From assembly GCA_013396995.1 (NCBI GenBank), contig VWZP01008589.1, positions 119,379 through 183,378 of the forward strand: a stretch of DNA of 64,000 bases, read 5' to 3'. The notes under the pieces are model-generated. The model was not told where the DNA came from, made no database searches, and saw only the letters and a program-made list of their open reading frames with translations. Position numbers and translations under genes: made by a program. Of the stretch, positions 39,509 to 62,415 are shown piece by piece. Numbering within the stretch: the first letter of the stretch is position 1; each line of letters starts with the position of its first letter. Origin of the DNA: Dicaeum eximium (lineage: Eukaryota > Chordata > Aves > Passeriformes > Dicaeidae).

Positions 39509-41186
39509 ACCAGATTTTGGTCCTTATCATTAATAGTAATCTCAGTCCCATAAATGACTGTCACATAGGATACTCTCAGTAAGTATATATGCTTTATATA
39601 TTTCATGTTTTCACCTGTAGTCTTCATTTCATTTGGTCTAGTTGTGTAAGTATTGAATAACTTGGGTTTGGAGTCCATGGATATTCAGAACTGGTTTAAT
39701 TCAGCGACTTGAGTCCCCTACACTGTGTATTCAATATGTCAGGGAGTGAAATTTGCCATAGAAATATCAAGGGTCTGAGATGGTTAAAGCATTTTAGACA
39801 ATTTTGACATTCAGCAAGATGATGAGATGGTTTTAAATTACATGTGTAAATACAAGTGTTTAGTTTTTTATATTTACACCAGTCCTGACTTAATACAGCT
39901 GCTAATGAAGAATGTGTTCTTGGTGCAATATTAGGGCAGTTTCATCTGCTGTATTTCCCACGTACAAAGAAGCATTCTGAAGAAACAGGGTAATAATTCT
40001 TAAGTGGTTCCTTTAGCCAACTGTTTCAGAGTTTATGTATTTCACAAAAATAGTGTTGTTGCTACAGATGAACAGCACAGACTCTTGTAAATGTTTAAAT
40101 TGTAGTTCATTTTGCTGAAGAATGTATGAGCTGTACGTGTCTTGGTGGATGATCAAGGGGAAAGAATACACTGAATGGTGGGCTGTCTGGTGAAAGCAGC
40201 TGCATGATAATGTACATGAAGATATATTTGAAATGCAGTCCCTTACTCAAAGCTGCACTGAGGCATCTGGATCCCTTGAGTGGTAAGGCACGTTTCCAAC
40301 AACTGAGGGAGGTCCTTGCTTTCCCAAAGGAGCCTACAAGAGCAGGTGGCACTCATTTTTTGGGATTACCTTAGCTGTTAGAATTAGGAAACAGAAGACC
40401 TAGGTTCTGTTATATCTTCAGTAGTAAAGCACTCAGTTCAAGACCAGCTGCTTACTCAACAGGGCATCTTGGCTATAAATGCCCTAGACAGGACTTCTTC
40501 CCAGTTTTCCCAAGTTGTGCCACCATGGAGAGAAGTGAATCTGTAGCCTGTGGGTTAGATATTGGATAGTTTTCTTGGGTATACAAATCACGTTCTAGGT
40601 AAATTAGAAAGTGGTAGAAATTCTTTGCCTTCAGGCAAGCTTTTGTATTTGATGCTGTTGGTTTGTTAGGAATGCCAGGCTTGGCACTTGGATGGTATGT
40701 GCTGCTGCAGCTTAGCCCTTAGGCTTTAGACAGAAGTTTCTCAATGCTGAGAACATATGAAGGCAAAAAAAGTACAGGGGCATAATATCTCAGATCTAAA
40801 TGGAGATGTCTAGTAATGTTAGGTGGGTGCACAGGCCTTTGTTTGGTTTGGTGATAGGGTTTTTGTTGGTATTATAATTTAGACATTAGGTATTCCTCAA
40901 GTGTTCCTCGAGTCTGACCCTAGAATAGGTTCGTGGGTTACAGTGCAGTCCTCGATTGTTAGTTATTGGACTTAGGCAGTTTCATTTAAGCACACTTTCC
41001 TTTAAGAAGTACCTCTTGGGAATGGGCTCTGCTGACTCAGACTGCTTGCAAAAAGCATTTTGTCTGGGGCCTTGGAGTAGAGTTTCTCCTGGTAGGTCTT
41101 GTCCCATGAGTGGGATGCCCTGGAAAAGAATACTGAAAGAAGTTTCCTAAAATATTTTAGGATATGTACAGGCTTGTAGTTCTGTT

Positions 41187-41270
41187 CTTTCTCTTTTTTG
41201 TTTGCTTGGGGGGTTTTTTGTTTGGTTAGGTTTTTTTTGTTTGTTTTGTTTTTGTTTGTTTTTTAAAATT
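41187..41270. repeat. T/G-rich low-complexity tract
   Basis: The tract is built of tttg and ttttg units with a G6 run. It is approximately the complement of the A/C tract 2 kb upstream in composition, but not in sequence. Confidence 0.75.
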
Positions 41271-43884
41271 TTTAAAAATTATTTGGTTTATAGCATAGAT
41301 TTATGAACAGTTACAGGAACATACGGTAACTCCTGTTACTTTAAAGTATGTTTTTGAAAGTACAAAGACTGTACTACAGTAGCAAGAATAAAAGATTAGG
41401 GGAGGGCAGGCATTTAAAAGATTTTTGTCACTATAGAATATTGGAATTCTTACTGTGTCTTTGAATGTCATTGCTTTGCCTGAATCTGATGCCTGACTAG
41501 GCAGGTTCTGTAGGTAGGCATTGCAATTACTGAAACAGGAACCCTGTGTTTTGATAAAGACAAGCCTTATGATGTTTAGGAAATCTTTGTGTAATGTAGA
41601 AATTAATCAAGTAGGAATATTGAAGCCTTTAAAGAGAAAAAAATTATTCTACTGGACAACCGGTTTTTAAAAAATACTCACAGAAAGCCAACAAAAGATC
41701 TTTCATGACTAGATATTCTCCTGTCTTACTCTCATTGTGAGTCGCTTCTTTGAGAAGTCAGGCTCAGCTGTAGGCAGCAGTCAGCCTTCTTATGTCTGAC
41801 ATGTGTGTGCCTTGGGTGCCTCCTCTGTGCCTGACAGCCTGTCAAGGTCAGCCTTTTGCATATTTGTAATCTTAATGTGTTCCCAGGTGTGAAGTGTTCG
41901 TCTGGACTGATTCTTGTGACGTGACCGTAGCACTGAGTGAGTCTTTCTGAGCACAGTTTGTGTTAGGGTGTCCTTACCATGCTCTGGGTCCTAGTTCTGG
42001 AACTCCCTTGGAGCTTGGAGCTAGGATGGCCATAGTTCTTTCATCCTGTTGTGAGGAATGCTTTGAAATACTGATACGAAAAGATTTTTTTTTTTTTTAC
42101 AATTTGGTATTAAATTTACAGATCTGAGTATTTCAAAATCCTCCTATCTTTGTGACTATCTGACTTGCTGAAAGGCTAAGCTACCTTAGTCTTTGACACT
42201 TACACATAACAGTACGTATATCTCTAACTGTTGAGAATTGTATGATGTGACTTTTTCTAAATGCCAAAGCACATTTCATGAGATCATATAGAAATACCAA
42301 GGGCATGTTTCAGAAATGCATTACAATTTGAATTCCAAACTAGTCATTTGAAGCAACCTTCTGATTCTTTTGGAGGAGGAGGAAGAAAAAGAAAAAATTC
42401 TAACTGAACCTGCTCTTCCCCTTCGCAACCTTCAGCTTCCTTTGAAATTACAAGTAACTCAGTTACATTTGTGAAAGAAAAGCTTTAATGTCCCCCAGAA
42501 ACACCACTGTTCTCCTCTCTGTAAATGCTTACTCTCCATTTAGTAAATGCTGCTTGCCCTGGAAACCATATTGGTAGTTCAAAAATAGCAGCCTAACTCT
42601 TAGTGCTTCAATTGGTGTGAAGTAATTCTTATGCCCTCTGTCCCACTTTTATGGAAATGGTCAGGAAAAACAAATAAAACAAAATAAACCTTTAAAATTG
42701 CAAGGTCTGAGGGGCAAGCTGACATGCTTGTTGCATTGCTACTGGAGAAGATACAGCCCACAGTTCCATTTCTTGGCTGTTTTTGAAAGACTCAGAACCT
42801 GGAGCTCTTTTGCTTAGACCTAGAAGGACAACAATGTCTTTGGCAACTGTCATTGGTCTAAGGTAGGATGAGGCTTCTTACAGGTCCTAGAAAAAAAAAA
42901 AGTGGTTGTTTTTTTTTTTAAGTGAGGCATATTTTGCTCTAAGTCTCTGTATCAGAATCCTGTTTTCTTTGTTTCTAGGCAGTGTTCTGTTAGAAGCTCG
43001 TGATAAATAGTCCCACACTTTCATATGAAATGCATTAGTTACATTTTATGTAAATAGACATTGTATCCAGAATTAGAAAGCTTGTGACTTATTGTGATTT
43101 ACATGTGTTCTTTGCAATATGTTTTAATTTTCAACAGGTTATAAAACCTACACCTTAAACATGAACATTTTTTAAGCAATTTAAGAATTTACATGCTTTT
43201 GTGTTTCTTTAAGAAAAAGGTTTAATAGCTTTTTCAAAGATTTGGTTAGTGTGATGAGCAGAGTTTGTCCCATATTTGTCAAAAAACCAAATTAAAATAG
43301 GTACAATGTAAGCAGCTGAATTGAAAAGTGACAGTTTTCTAATAAGTTAAAGTTTTGCAGTTGCAATTTTCATACAAGTTTAGCAGCATATTGTTTTGTC
43401 CAACTTCATTTAAAATTGTCAACCCAGAAGAAAATTACTTCAAATTTTAGGATATCTCTAGATAACTGCATTAACAAAGATATGTTTCTTTTTTGGATTT
43501 TTTTTTCTTCTAAATTGAAATCACGAAAACTAAAAGAGAAATGGTGAGGAAACTTTAATTTTTGAAAGGATGAAAGAACATATTACTGGAACCTTATGTA
43601 AATAGTTATGGATCCTTTCAGCAAGATAAAGTTATATGACTTGGCATTATGTTACCACCTCAAAACTTAAATGTAGTCATTCTCTTTAACAACTGTATTA
43701 ATAGGGAATAGCAACTCTAAAGTTCTTGGTGTACTGAACAACTCTTTAAAGAACTTAAATATAAACTGTTGTTGAACATACAGTGCAACTGGTATAAGTT
43801 ACTTTATCAAATCTAACAAATTGGAAGGGGTGGTTTTTTTGCTTATGTTCTTGGTTGGAGATGGAAAAGTACTGCAGAAGTTAA

Positions 43885-43970
43885 TAATAAACTAACTAAT
43901 AAATTATATAAATTAAATTTAATAAATTAAATAATTAATAGTAAATTAATAATAATAAATAAACCAAATT
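43885..43970. repeat. AT-rich (TAA/ATTAA) simple repeat
   Basis: Irregular taa, ataa and aatt units fill about 85 bases with almost no G or C. It is probably a decayed microsatellite. Confidence 0.8.
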
Positions 43971-45480
43971 TAAAGAAAGCTCAGAGCTTTGCAGCAGGGT
44001 AAAACTGTTACTGGCTCTACAAACGTTTTAGCTATAGAATTATAAAATACCAATATCTTCTACTTTCAACTATGGAATTATAAAATTTGAATGTCTTATC
44101 CTGTCTTACCAAGTTGACTCACAGCTTGAGTTAACTTCTCTAATGTAGTCTCAAATATGATGGCTCAGTGCTTGTTATCACAAAGATGAAAATACTGAAC
44201 TGTGGTTGAGAAAGCTGGTTGGGCTTTCTTAGCAAGACATGAAGACTGGGTGTTTAGCATGGCTGACTTAATGTAATTGTTTTACCACAAATTCAAGAGA
44301 AAATACCCCAAAGGGGAAAATTTACCACAGCTTGTTTATGTAGTTTTCAAACAAACATGCATAATGCCTCTCAGCGCTGTTTAATTTTTAGTGAAAGGGT
44401 TATATATTGGTACTTTAGAAATCAATTAATTGTAAATTAGATTTTTCATGTCTATACATCAGTGTCAAGTACATGAAGTGAGACAGTTGTGTAAATAAAT
44501 TTTGCTAGATGTCTTTGAAAAGCTGTAGTGGTTATGTCTTGTTATTCCTGAAATACTGTTCGTGAAGAACAAAAGATTTACTTCGCTGGGAGACCTCCGT
44601 GTATTTACTTGAGAAGATACGACTCCAGCGTCTGCTTTTGCACTTAAAGGGTTACAACATGGCTGTATTTCTAACAGTTACCACCGCAAAAGTTAGGTAG
44701 AAAAAAAGGTGGTGTTGGAAGAATCTTGGAATGGTGAGGACCACTCATTAAAACCTTATTTACTTTTAGCTCTGCTGTAGTAGCTTTCATTTGACTGCGT
44801 TTGAACATTTTATGCAGTGAAGAGTGCTTTCATATGATTGAGAGAATAGACTCACAAACTTATTTTTAGATCTCTTGATTTCCTGGCCAATCTTGAAATT
44901 AAGAGCCAAGCTCTTACAACTGTGCTATATTAAAGATAAAACCCTGACTTGTATTGGTCCTTAGTTTTCTTTTTCAGGTTGCTTCTCTGTTGAGAAGCCT
45001 TGGGCTGAAGAAACAAAAAGTGGATTTGATAAGGCTGTTTTGAAGGTGATCTCTGAAATTTCTTTATTTCATTTGATTGCCTTTGAAAACAATTGGAGCT
45101 GTAGGATCAGCAAGCAGATACTTACCTACCCCGTAAGGTCATGCTCATCTGGTTATGTGATGATTATAGGTGTATCTTTCTAAATGCTGCTTTTATTGAA
45201 AATGATGTAGTAGTGAAACAGATTATACTTAGATATGCTGGCATGAAATCAGGAAATGAGGTGATGCATAATTTAACAAAGCAATAATTGTATTTAAAAC
45301 ATTAAACTTGTTTTTGAAACTGAAAGTGCGTATTGCCATGCATCCAGTGAAAAAGCTTTGAAGCAAGTGAGTACATTCATGCTAATTTTGTTCTACATTC
45401 ACTACGTGACGTTACCATGGTGAATATATGCCTTTTCATAAACAGATACAAGTAAATGTGTGTAAATGCAGATAAAATTT

Positions 45481-45545
45481 TGATATTATATATTAAATAT
45501 ATATTATATATTAAAAAACCACAACCAAAACACACAAACCCAAAA
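45481..45545. repeat. AT dinucleotide-like tract followed by A/C-rich tract
   Basis: Two near-copies of tattatatattaaa are joined and followed by A/C-rich sequence of the same type as the tract at 39124. Intronic simple sequence. Confidence 0.75.
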
Positions 45546-48500
45546 ACCCCTCAATCCTAAAATCATCTCACACAATAATGTTAAGGTTGAAAATTATGGC
45601 TACACAGAAATTAAGGAATAAGATGGCTGAAGATAATGTCCAAGTGTTTTGTCCCCAAGTCTGTAGCTAACTGATTGTCTAATGTAAAGTTGTCTGATGC
45701 TATTCCTGGTTCCATGCGTTTCTTTCCAAGTCTGTAATTACTTTTCCAGGATGTGTAGTAGTTGCATTGCATGATTCTTTTTTAAGCTTATACATTTTCT
45801 CCAACTTTTAAACAATGTATCTTTTGAAGAGTTTTAATAGAAACACTTTCTTGTCTTTTGAGAGGTTTGGATATGTTTTATATTGATTTGGAGCTATTAG
45901 CATAAGCAGTGACAGAAGTTGTCATGTACAGAACTTGACCATAAAAAGGTCAAGTTGAAGCAAGCTGCAAGAATTTCTTGATTTCTCCAATGGAAATTGT
46001 GGAGGGTGATATTTTGATCCTATTAATGGAGGGTCTGCAGTGCAGTTGAAGAATCAGACTGTCTGGATGCAGTGATGTGTTGGTTGTCTCCTTGCCCAGT
46101 CTCTCTGCCCTCTTCACACATTTTATGTTTTTATATAAATCAGTCAAAAATATTAGAAACCCCATGGAGGTTGTAGTAGGAATTATTTCATAATGGCAAT
46201 GATGTCTAGTTTTTGTGAATTTGGACACACACATTCCCTGTTAATGACTGTTTAAATGTTTTAGTGCAGTTTAATCCTTGTTTTGTTTAGAATTTACTGT
46301 CAGTGTTATGGTATTAATTGATTCAGGTCAAAAGGTTTCTTCCTGCAAGTTGTCAATCAAGCAGAGACCACTGAGTTGCAATTGGATTTTTCTGTGTGCT
46401 CTTGCTCCTTCAGAGAGCTGGTTGTTGACTGTCCTTTATTTTTAGCTTTAAGTGGACACTTCATTGCAGGCAGTTCCCATGCTATGGCTACTCATGTCTG
46501 TGTACCTTAATGTTTTTCTTGCCCCATCTTCTGAAGTCTGATCTTCCACTGATCTGTGTGATATGGTTTCTTATTTTCTAAATCTACTTCTACTTTCAAT
46601 GCAAACTGGCAAACTCTAAAGCCATAATAGCATTATCATATCACTTACAACATTGTTTCCTTTCCTTTAAACCTGTCAGGCATACCTAGGTCTTTGTTAA
46701 CAACTACTTGATTAGTTATAGGCTAAATGACATACCAAAAGATTGCAAGTCCTTGTCAAAAGAACAATGTGAAAGATCAGTAGAATGCTCTTTGTGTGGG
46801 TTTTCTGCCACACAAGGTGATTTTTTGACTAATGTCTGAAAGGCATGTCTCTTGCTTATATGAACAATGTATTGTAACTTCCAGTGAGAACTAGAGATGT
46901 GAAAACAGTATTTCTTATGTTGTGGCCTTCATAAAGTCTTTCACTTTCAGTGGAATTATGTGGGATTGTATTTTTAGGTCAGGTTTTGTAGTTATGTGAA
47001 ATACAGAATGACCTAAGTAAGGTTATGGATGCATTGTTTTGAATCAGTTTGTCTACAGTCCTACTGTAATGGTTTGAAATTTTTGAGAGGTTCCACCTTT
47101 GAATAGCACATAAGAGCACATCCTGAGAAACATATTTTGGAGAACAAAACCAGCATAATACTCTAATAGTTCAAATAGAAGAAGCCAGTACTAAGTTTGC
47201 AGGATGTATATTAAGAAAAATCTTTAACAATAACAAAGCTGTAAATAATTTATGTATATAGCCTTTATATAACTTCAGGCATCCACAGGGTGGGTGATCT
47301 ATCAGACCTTTTAACTGGTAGATTTATTTTTCAAGGCATATGCAGCATTCCTGAATGAATAACTGACTTGGCTGGTAGGAAGATAGAAACATTTTTAGTA
47401 AATACATTGCTCTGAATTTAATTACTTCTTGTCTTCTTCCTACAATTTAATCTCTTGTTACTGCTCTGGGAGCAGTGTAGAAGATCTGCTCGTTTTTTTA
47501 ATTTTTATTTTTATGAACTGGCTTAAAAATAAGTTGGATTTCTACTCCTCCAAATGAGTAGCAACTTTCTTTAACTTTGCAGAAAGTTTGTAGATATTTT
47601 TTGGCTTATGGAAGCATGCTGTGATTAAAGATTGTTCCTTAAAGCAAAGGAGAGCACAAACCTGCTCCAGCTACTTGGAGGCTGATTTGACTTGAACGGT
47701 TATGATGCAGTTTCATCACTTATAAAAGAGATTTTAATAACAATTAGTGCTGCTTTTTTTTGCTAGTTTTCAGAAAGAATTTATTCTAGCATACCATTGT
47801 TGTGATCATTAGAATCTGAATTTCAGTTTTCAAGTTTGAATGTTGCTTGTAACTAATATTCATTTGTTCCTATGCATGTAAGTAGAGAAATTCTCATCCT
47901 CTTGAAGGTCTTTTACTGTAGTAGCTCTCTTCTTGTTAAAGGTCTTTTAGTATAGTCATACAAAATAGTCCTTTCTCCTTAGCGTTCATATAAAGAAGCT
48001 GAGCTCTTAGATTTTGTGTTATCATGATGAGTGGCTCTGTAGCTGTTCCTCTTAGAATTTATTCATCTTGAACATGGGAAGCAAAAAATGTGTACTGCTT
48101 TGGAAGATTTTGTTCTTAGCATTGTCTATTTGTCTAGTACATAAGCACTTTGTTTTCTGGATGCACTTCTGGTCTGGTTTAGAATTGCAGTTTTCTTTTT
48201 GTTGCTGCATTATATGTAATGTATTGCAAAGAATACACAGTGATCTTTTTCCCTGTGTTTCCAACTAATTGCTTCAGTTCTTTAACATGAAGGATGAGTT
48301 CTACCTCAGGCTAGTAGAGGTTTTAGTTTACTGACTTTTTTTTTTTAACTTTTTTTCAAACTGTGCTAGTGACTTGTGTTGGAAGATTTTATAGAAGTGT
48401 GTAGTATTATTTTATGTAGACTGAGTTTCTTTATTTTTTTTCTGGCAGTAAATGTGCTAGTAAGTTATTTCTGATAATCTTATTAGGTTCATGCCCTGTT

Positions 48501-49435
48501 GCATTTTGTCCTGTTGGCTATTAATTGCTTCAATTGATATCATCTATGCTGTCCCAAATCTCTTCTCAGTGGATGATTCCTTAATGTTCATTTCATCAAA
48601 GGGCTCTTATTTTTTATTTAGTCAATAACAGAAAGGCCTGACTTGAGAAACTTTATGATAACATCCTTTTAGCTCTGTATGTCTTTCCAAAATCAGTAAC
48701 TGTTAACCTTTCTTTATAAAGTTTGCCTACTCAGCATTTCTCCTACTAATCACAATCATTTGAATCAAGTATAAATAGCATATTATGCCTTTGAAATCTA
48801 GCTAGGTTGAATGAGTTATATTTTCTTGGCATGAAAAAATTAGTTATTTTTCTGAAGAAAGTCTGTAAATTTCTCTGGTACACTCTAATAATTTTTCATT
48901 ATATATATACATTCATTATTTGAATTTTTTTACTTTTTCTCCCATGTCTTATATTCTTCTTGACAAGTAGGGTTTAGCTGCTTCATACTGTCTATTGATA
49001 ACAGATCAAAAAGGCTTCTTACTGAGCTCGCCATGTGTTACTATTCTGTTTTCATACAACAAATAATTTTTATGCATTTAAGACATTACTTTGTGTACAA
49101 GCTTGTCAGCTCTATTCTCCCTGGTTTGGGGCAAATGATAAGCTTTCCTCAAAACTGAGAGGAAAAGTCATCCCTTTTTCATTCTCTTATTTCATCAGCA
49201 TTCCTCCCTTTGGGGTATATCAATGTCCACATGTTTCCTTACTAGTGAAAATATGGGCAAATTGAACTCTAAATTATTAGAGCTAAGACTAAAAATAATC
49301 TTTACTTAGTCCTCATTGTATAGCATCACTGGTTCTTCCCTGTTTGTAGCTGAAAAATCCTTGCTGCTTGCTTTGCTACCAGGAGTGTCTTGTTCACTTT
49401 TCACAGCCTTTTGTTGTGACACAGCCTTTGTTGAA

Positions 49436-49615
49436 GCACTGGAACAGGATGCAAGAGAAGCTGGGGGCTCCCCATCCCTGAAAGTGTTCAAGGCCAGGTT
49501 GGATGGAGCTCTGAGCAACCTGGTCTAGAAGGTATCCCTGCCCATGGCAGGGGGTTGGAACTATGTGATCTTAAGGGCCTTTTCCAACCCAAACAATTCT
49601 GTGATTCTGTACCAG
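49436..49615 (+). mobile_element. CR1 LINE 3' end (avian type)
   Basis: The 180 bp include 'gggggctccccatccctg', 'gtgttcaaggccaggttgg', 'gagcaacctggtctagaagg' and 'tgcccatggcagggggttgg'. They finish 'ccttttccaacccaaac' plus 'aattctgtgattctgt'. This is the standard 3' end of avian CR1, with the octamer-like ending. It is sense relative to PHIP and relatively well preserved, so probably one of the youngest repeats here. Confidence 0.93.
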
Positions 49616-51064
49616 CTCTTAATTTACCACTGCTTTTTCTGTACTTGTGAGCAGTCTCTTCCCTTCACAATTGATGTCCTTATATGCAGCAGGGGAAGGT
49701 TCCAGACAGAATAAGCACCCTAAATCTTCTTGGGATACAGTCTTTATGTAGTTCTTGCATCTTTGATTTAAAAGGGATGGAGAGGGGAAGGCATCTTCCT
49801 TCTTGCTGAAATTCTTTATCTAGCCTGCTGAAGTAACAGCTTCACTGATTTACTACAGCTTCGTAGTATGCAACGTAACTTTTAGTTTCCATTTCAAATG
49901 GTTAGCTCCTCTGTGTTAGCTTTATTATGGAAAAAATTCTATTGTAAGTTGTCACACAATCCTGAAATAGTTTTATTGAAAAGAAAATTCTACTGGATAG
50001 CACACTCTGGTTGATTTTGTTCTTTAATTTATAATAGTAATTATATCTTGGAAGGTTATCCTCAACAGTAGTTTTTGTTCTTATAAGAATCTTTATTTCC
50101 AAGTATTTGTACTTCAGACTTTAAGGGTTGTACTGAAAGGTCTTAGAGTTGCCCTTTCCGGAAGCACTTTTTAAAATCGGATTCTGGGCACGTTTAGATT
50201 AAAACTATTTGCACTGTACTTGTCCCCAAATAGTAGAACACTATTCTTTTCCTTTACATAAGAAGGAAATGTTTTCTGATTAACACTCTAATTTCCAGGA
50301 GTTTCTTGAAAATGGTCCAACACCCTTTCTTGATGGAAAGGATTTAAAAACCCATCATCTTAGTAGTTGGATTTTTTTCCTTTTGTTCCTCATTTTTCCC
50401 CTCACCGTGGTTAGCAAATAGTTCTTCCCATAACATGTATTGTTTTCCTTGTAAAACAAAAGGTATTCAAAACTTAGGCTGAACCCTGAAATTCTATTTA
50501 TGAAGGACTTGAACATTAGGAAGCTTGATACGGATGTTTCCTTTGTTGGAGGAAGGGTAAGGGAACAGAAATCTCTATGTATAAAATATTTCTTTTCCAG
50601 TTTTTAACTGTATTTCTGCAAAGCTTATTATTATGAAATTCTGTCTGCTTTCCACCTGCTTTCCCAAACTGTCTGCTTTTAATACAGTGAGCTTTCTATA
50701 TGCAGAAAGCAGCACAAAGTTATAACTTTGCTGTGGTAGTTGGATCTCACTTAGACTAAATTAATTCTGCATTCCTGACTGTTGTGATGTTAGTGTCACT
50801 TGCTTGAAGTTCTGTTTTTATTTTCCATCTCTTTCTGTGAGATACTTTGTTCATTTCTTCTGGAATAATGGGCAAAATAGAACATAAGACTTGGATTGGT
50901 TTATGTTCCTCTTTTGCTAGTCCAGAAACTCATTTAACTTTTAGGGAGATCACCTGTAGTGAGAAAGACCTGAAAGCAATAGATGTAGCAGCCTCTCTCA
51001 CTGGGGGGATGTGCAGGGGTGTGGATGTGTTGTAAGACTGTGGGGAAAAGATTTCGAATTCTTG

Positions 51065-51185
51065 CCTTTGTCTCAGCCTGTAAGAGAGTGAAATCAGTAC
51101 CTACCTCACAGGATTTTTGAGGCTTGATTTGTTAACTTTTTAAAATAATGATGATGGCCTCTGGAAGGTGCTGCAGAAGTGCACA
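51065..51185 (+). mobile_element. possible MIR-type SINE relic
   Basis: The order 'tgtctcagcctgtaa', then 'cagtacctacctcacagga', 'tttttgaggcttgatttgtt' and later 'gcctctggaaggtgctgcag' resembles the central and 3' part of the MIR SINE consensus as remembered. MIR copies exist but are sparse in birds. The copy is diverged and the ends are uncertain. Confidence 0.45.
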
Positions 51186-51241
51186 GTGTTACTGTCTGAA
51201 GGCTGAATATCATTGTTTTTTGTTTTTGTTTTGGTTTTTTT

Positions 51242-51251
51242 CCCCCCCCCC
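51242..51251. repeat. C homopolymer (10 nt)
   Basis: A run of ten C follows a T-rich stretch. Length may vary between reads. Confidence 0.85.
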
Positions 51252-52040
51252 TTTCCTGGCAATATATAGGCCTGCCACAGTTAGGGAAAGAATTTTGTTT
51301 GGTGTCTCTTTAAAGAAAATGCAAAAGTGCTTTGCTGGGGAGAATAGAAAGGGGCTTTCTGAAGAGGTGCTGAAGACATGAAAATTCAGAGTGGTGATTG
51401 GTCACCTCTGCTTGATTGACAGGTTGCAGGGAAAAACAAAAACCCATTTGTTCTGGCTTAATGGAACTGGAAAGCAGAAAATGAGTATCAGGTAAAAATT
51501 CCTTTTTTAAAATCTTTGCAGTTCTCCTATAAAAAGTGGAGTTTTTACGCAAATTTACTCCTTCCCCACTCCAATAACTTAGGAGTAGGAATTACAGAAA
51601 CAGGTAGTTGCTAAGCTGTGTAATGTGGGTTGTCTATGTCAGTGCGTTTTGCAGGGGGCAGGTGCTGTGGAACACCCCGCAGCAGCCACTGCTGCTGGGG
51701 CAGCTTAGCAAGAAGGCAGAGGATGGAAAGGGTGTAGTGACTAAGCCCTGAACTGGGCCCAGCTCTCTGGTTAGGCTCATTAGCAGGACGTTCAAGGGGA
51801 AGCTTTTATTTTCACGTCCTATACTGTGCCTGCTTTGTGGATAAAGTCTGTCAGTTTCTACTGCTATCAATTTGGAATCTTTCATGAGCATTATTACAAA
51901 ATTCACTGAAAAATGAATAGCTAAAAAAGTAAGCTTTGTTTTAAAGTAACTTCCATGTAGCAGTATACTCTCATACAGATTTTATAATAAATTTCAATGT
52001 CAGCACCACAGTTTTGAGAATCATAATTAAAAATTACTAA

Positions 52041-60278
<8,238 letters not shown>

Positions 60279-60416
60279 GATTGAATCAAGTTCTTAGTCA
60301 GCAAGCAAATCAAGAAATTAGTCCATTGGATAGCATGATACAAAGACTTCAGCAAGAGCAGGACCAGAGACGTTCTGGGGAGGCAGGAACCAGTAGTACC
60401 AGCCGGATAAGCAGAG
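60279..60416 (+). CDS. PHIP: PHIP window exon 14
   Basis: The exon is 138 nt. It completes a Gly codon, then encodes [39 protein letters not shown] and TSRISR, ending with one base of a Gly codon before donor gtaggt. The [11 protein letters not shown] stretch is likely a short charged helix. Human has DLRRSGEAGISNTSRLSR as remembered, so the Ser/Thr-rich end has drifted. Confidence 0.96.
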
Positions 60417-62291
<1,875 letters not shown>

Positions 62292-62415
62292 TAGGCAGGA
62301 AGAATGGAGAACAGCAAAGGGAGAAGAAGAAGTAAAGGTGTATCGATCAGAAGAGAAAAGAAAACATGTAATAAGTCACATTCCAAGAGAAAACAAAATA
62401 CCTACTTTCTCTAAG
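62292..62415 (+). CDS. PHIP: PHIP window exon 16 (start of charged linker)
   Basis: The exon is 124 nt using the first AG, with donor gtaagc and phase 0 at the end. It encodes [20 protein letters not shown], then [20 protein letters not shown] and SK. The highly charged, K/E-rich composition marks the start of the disordered linker toward the Tudor-like and bromodomain regions. If the second AG (62294) is used, one Ser is lost and the frame is kept. Human PHIP as remembered has the Ser (ASRQEEW). Confidence 0.95.

Noticed and set aside
39316..39678. 120-codon minus-strand ORF, the second longest on the minus strand or longer
   Set aside because: It spans the 20-bp tandem duplication and shows no family motif. 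I considered an endogenous retroelement fragment but found no terminal repeats or conserved catalytic residues.
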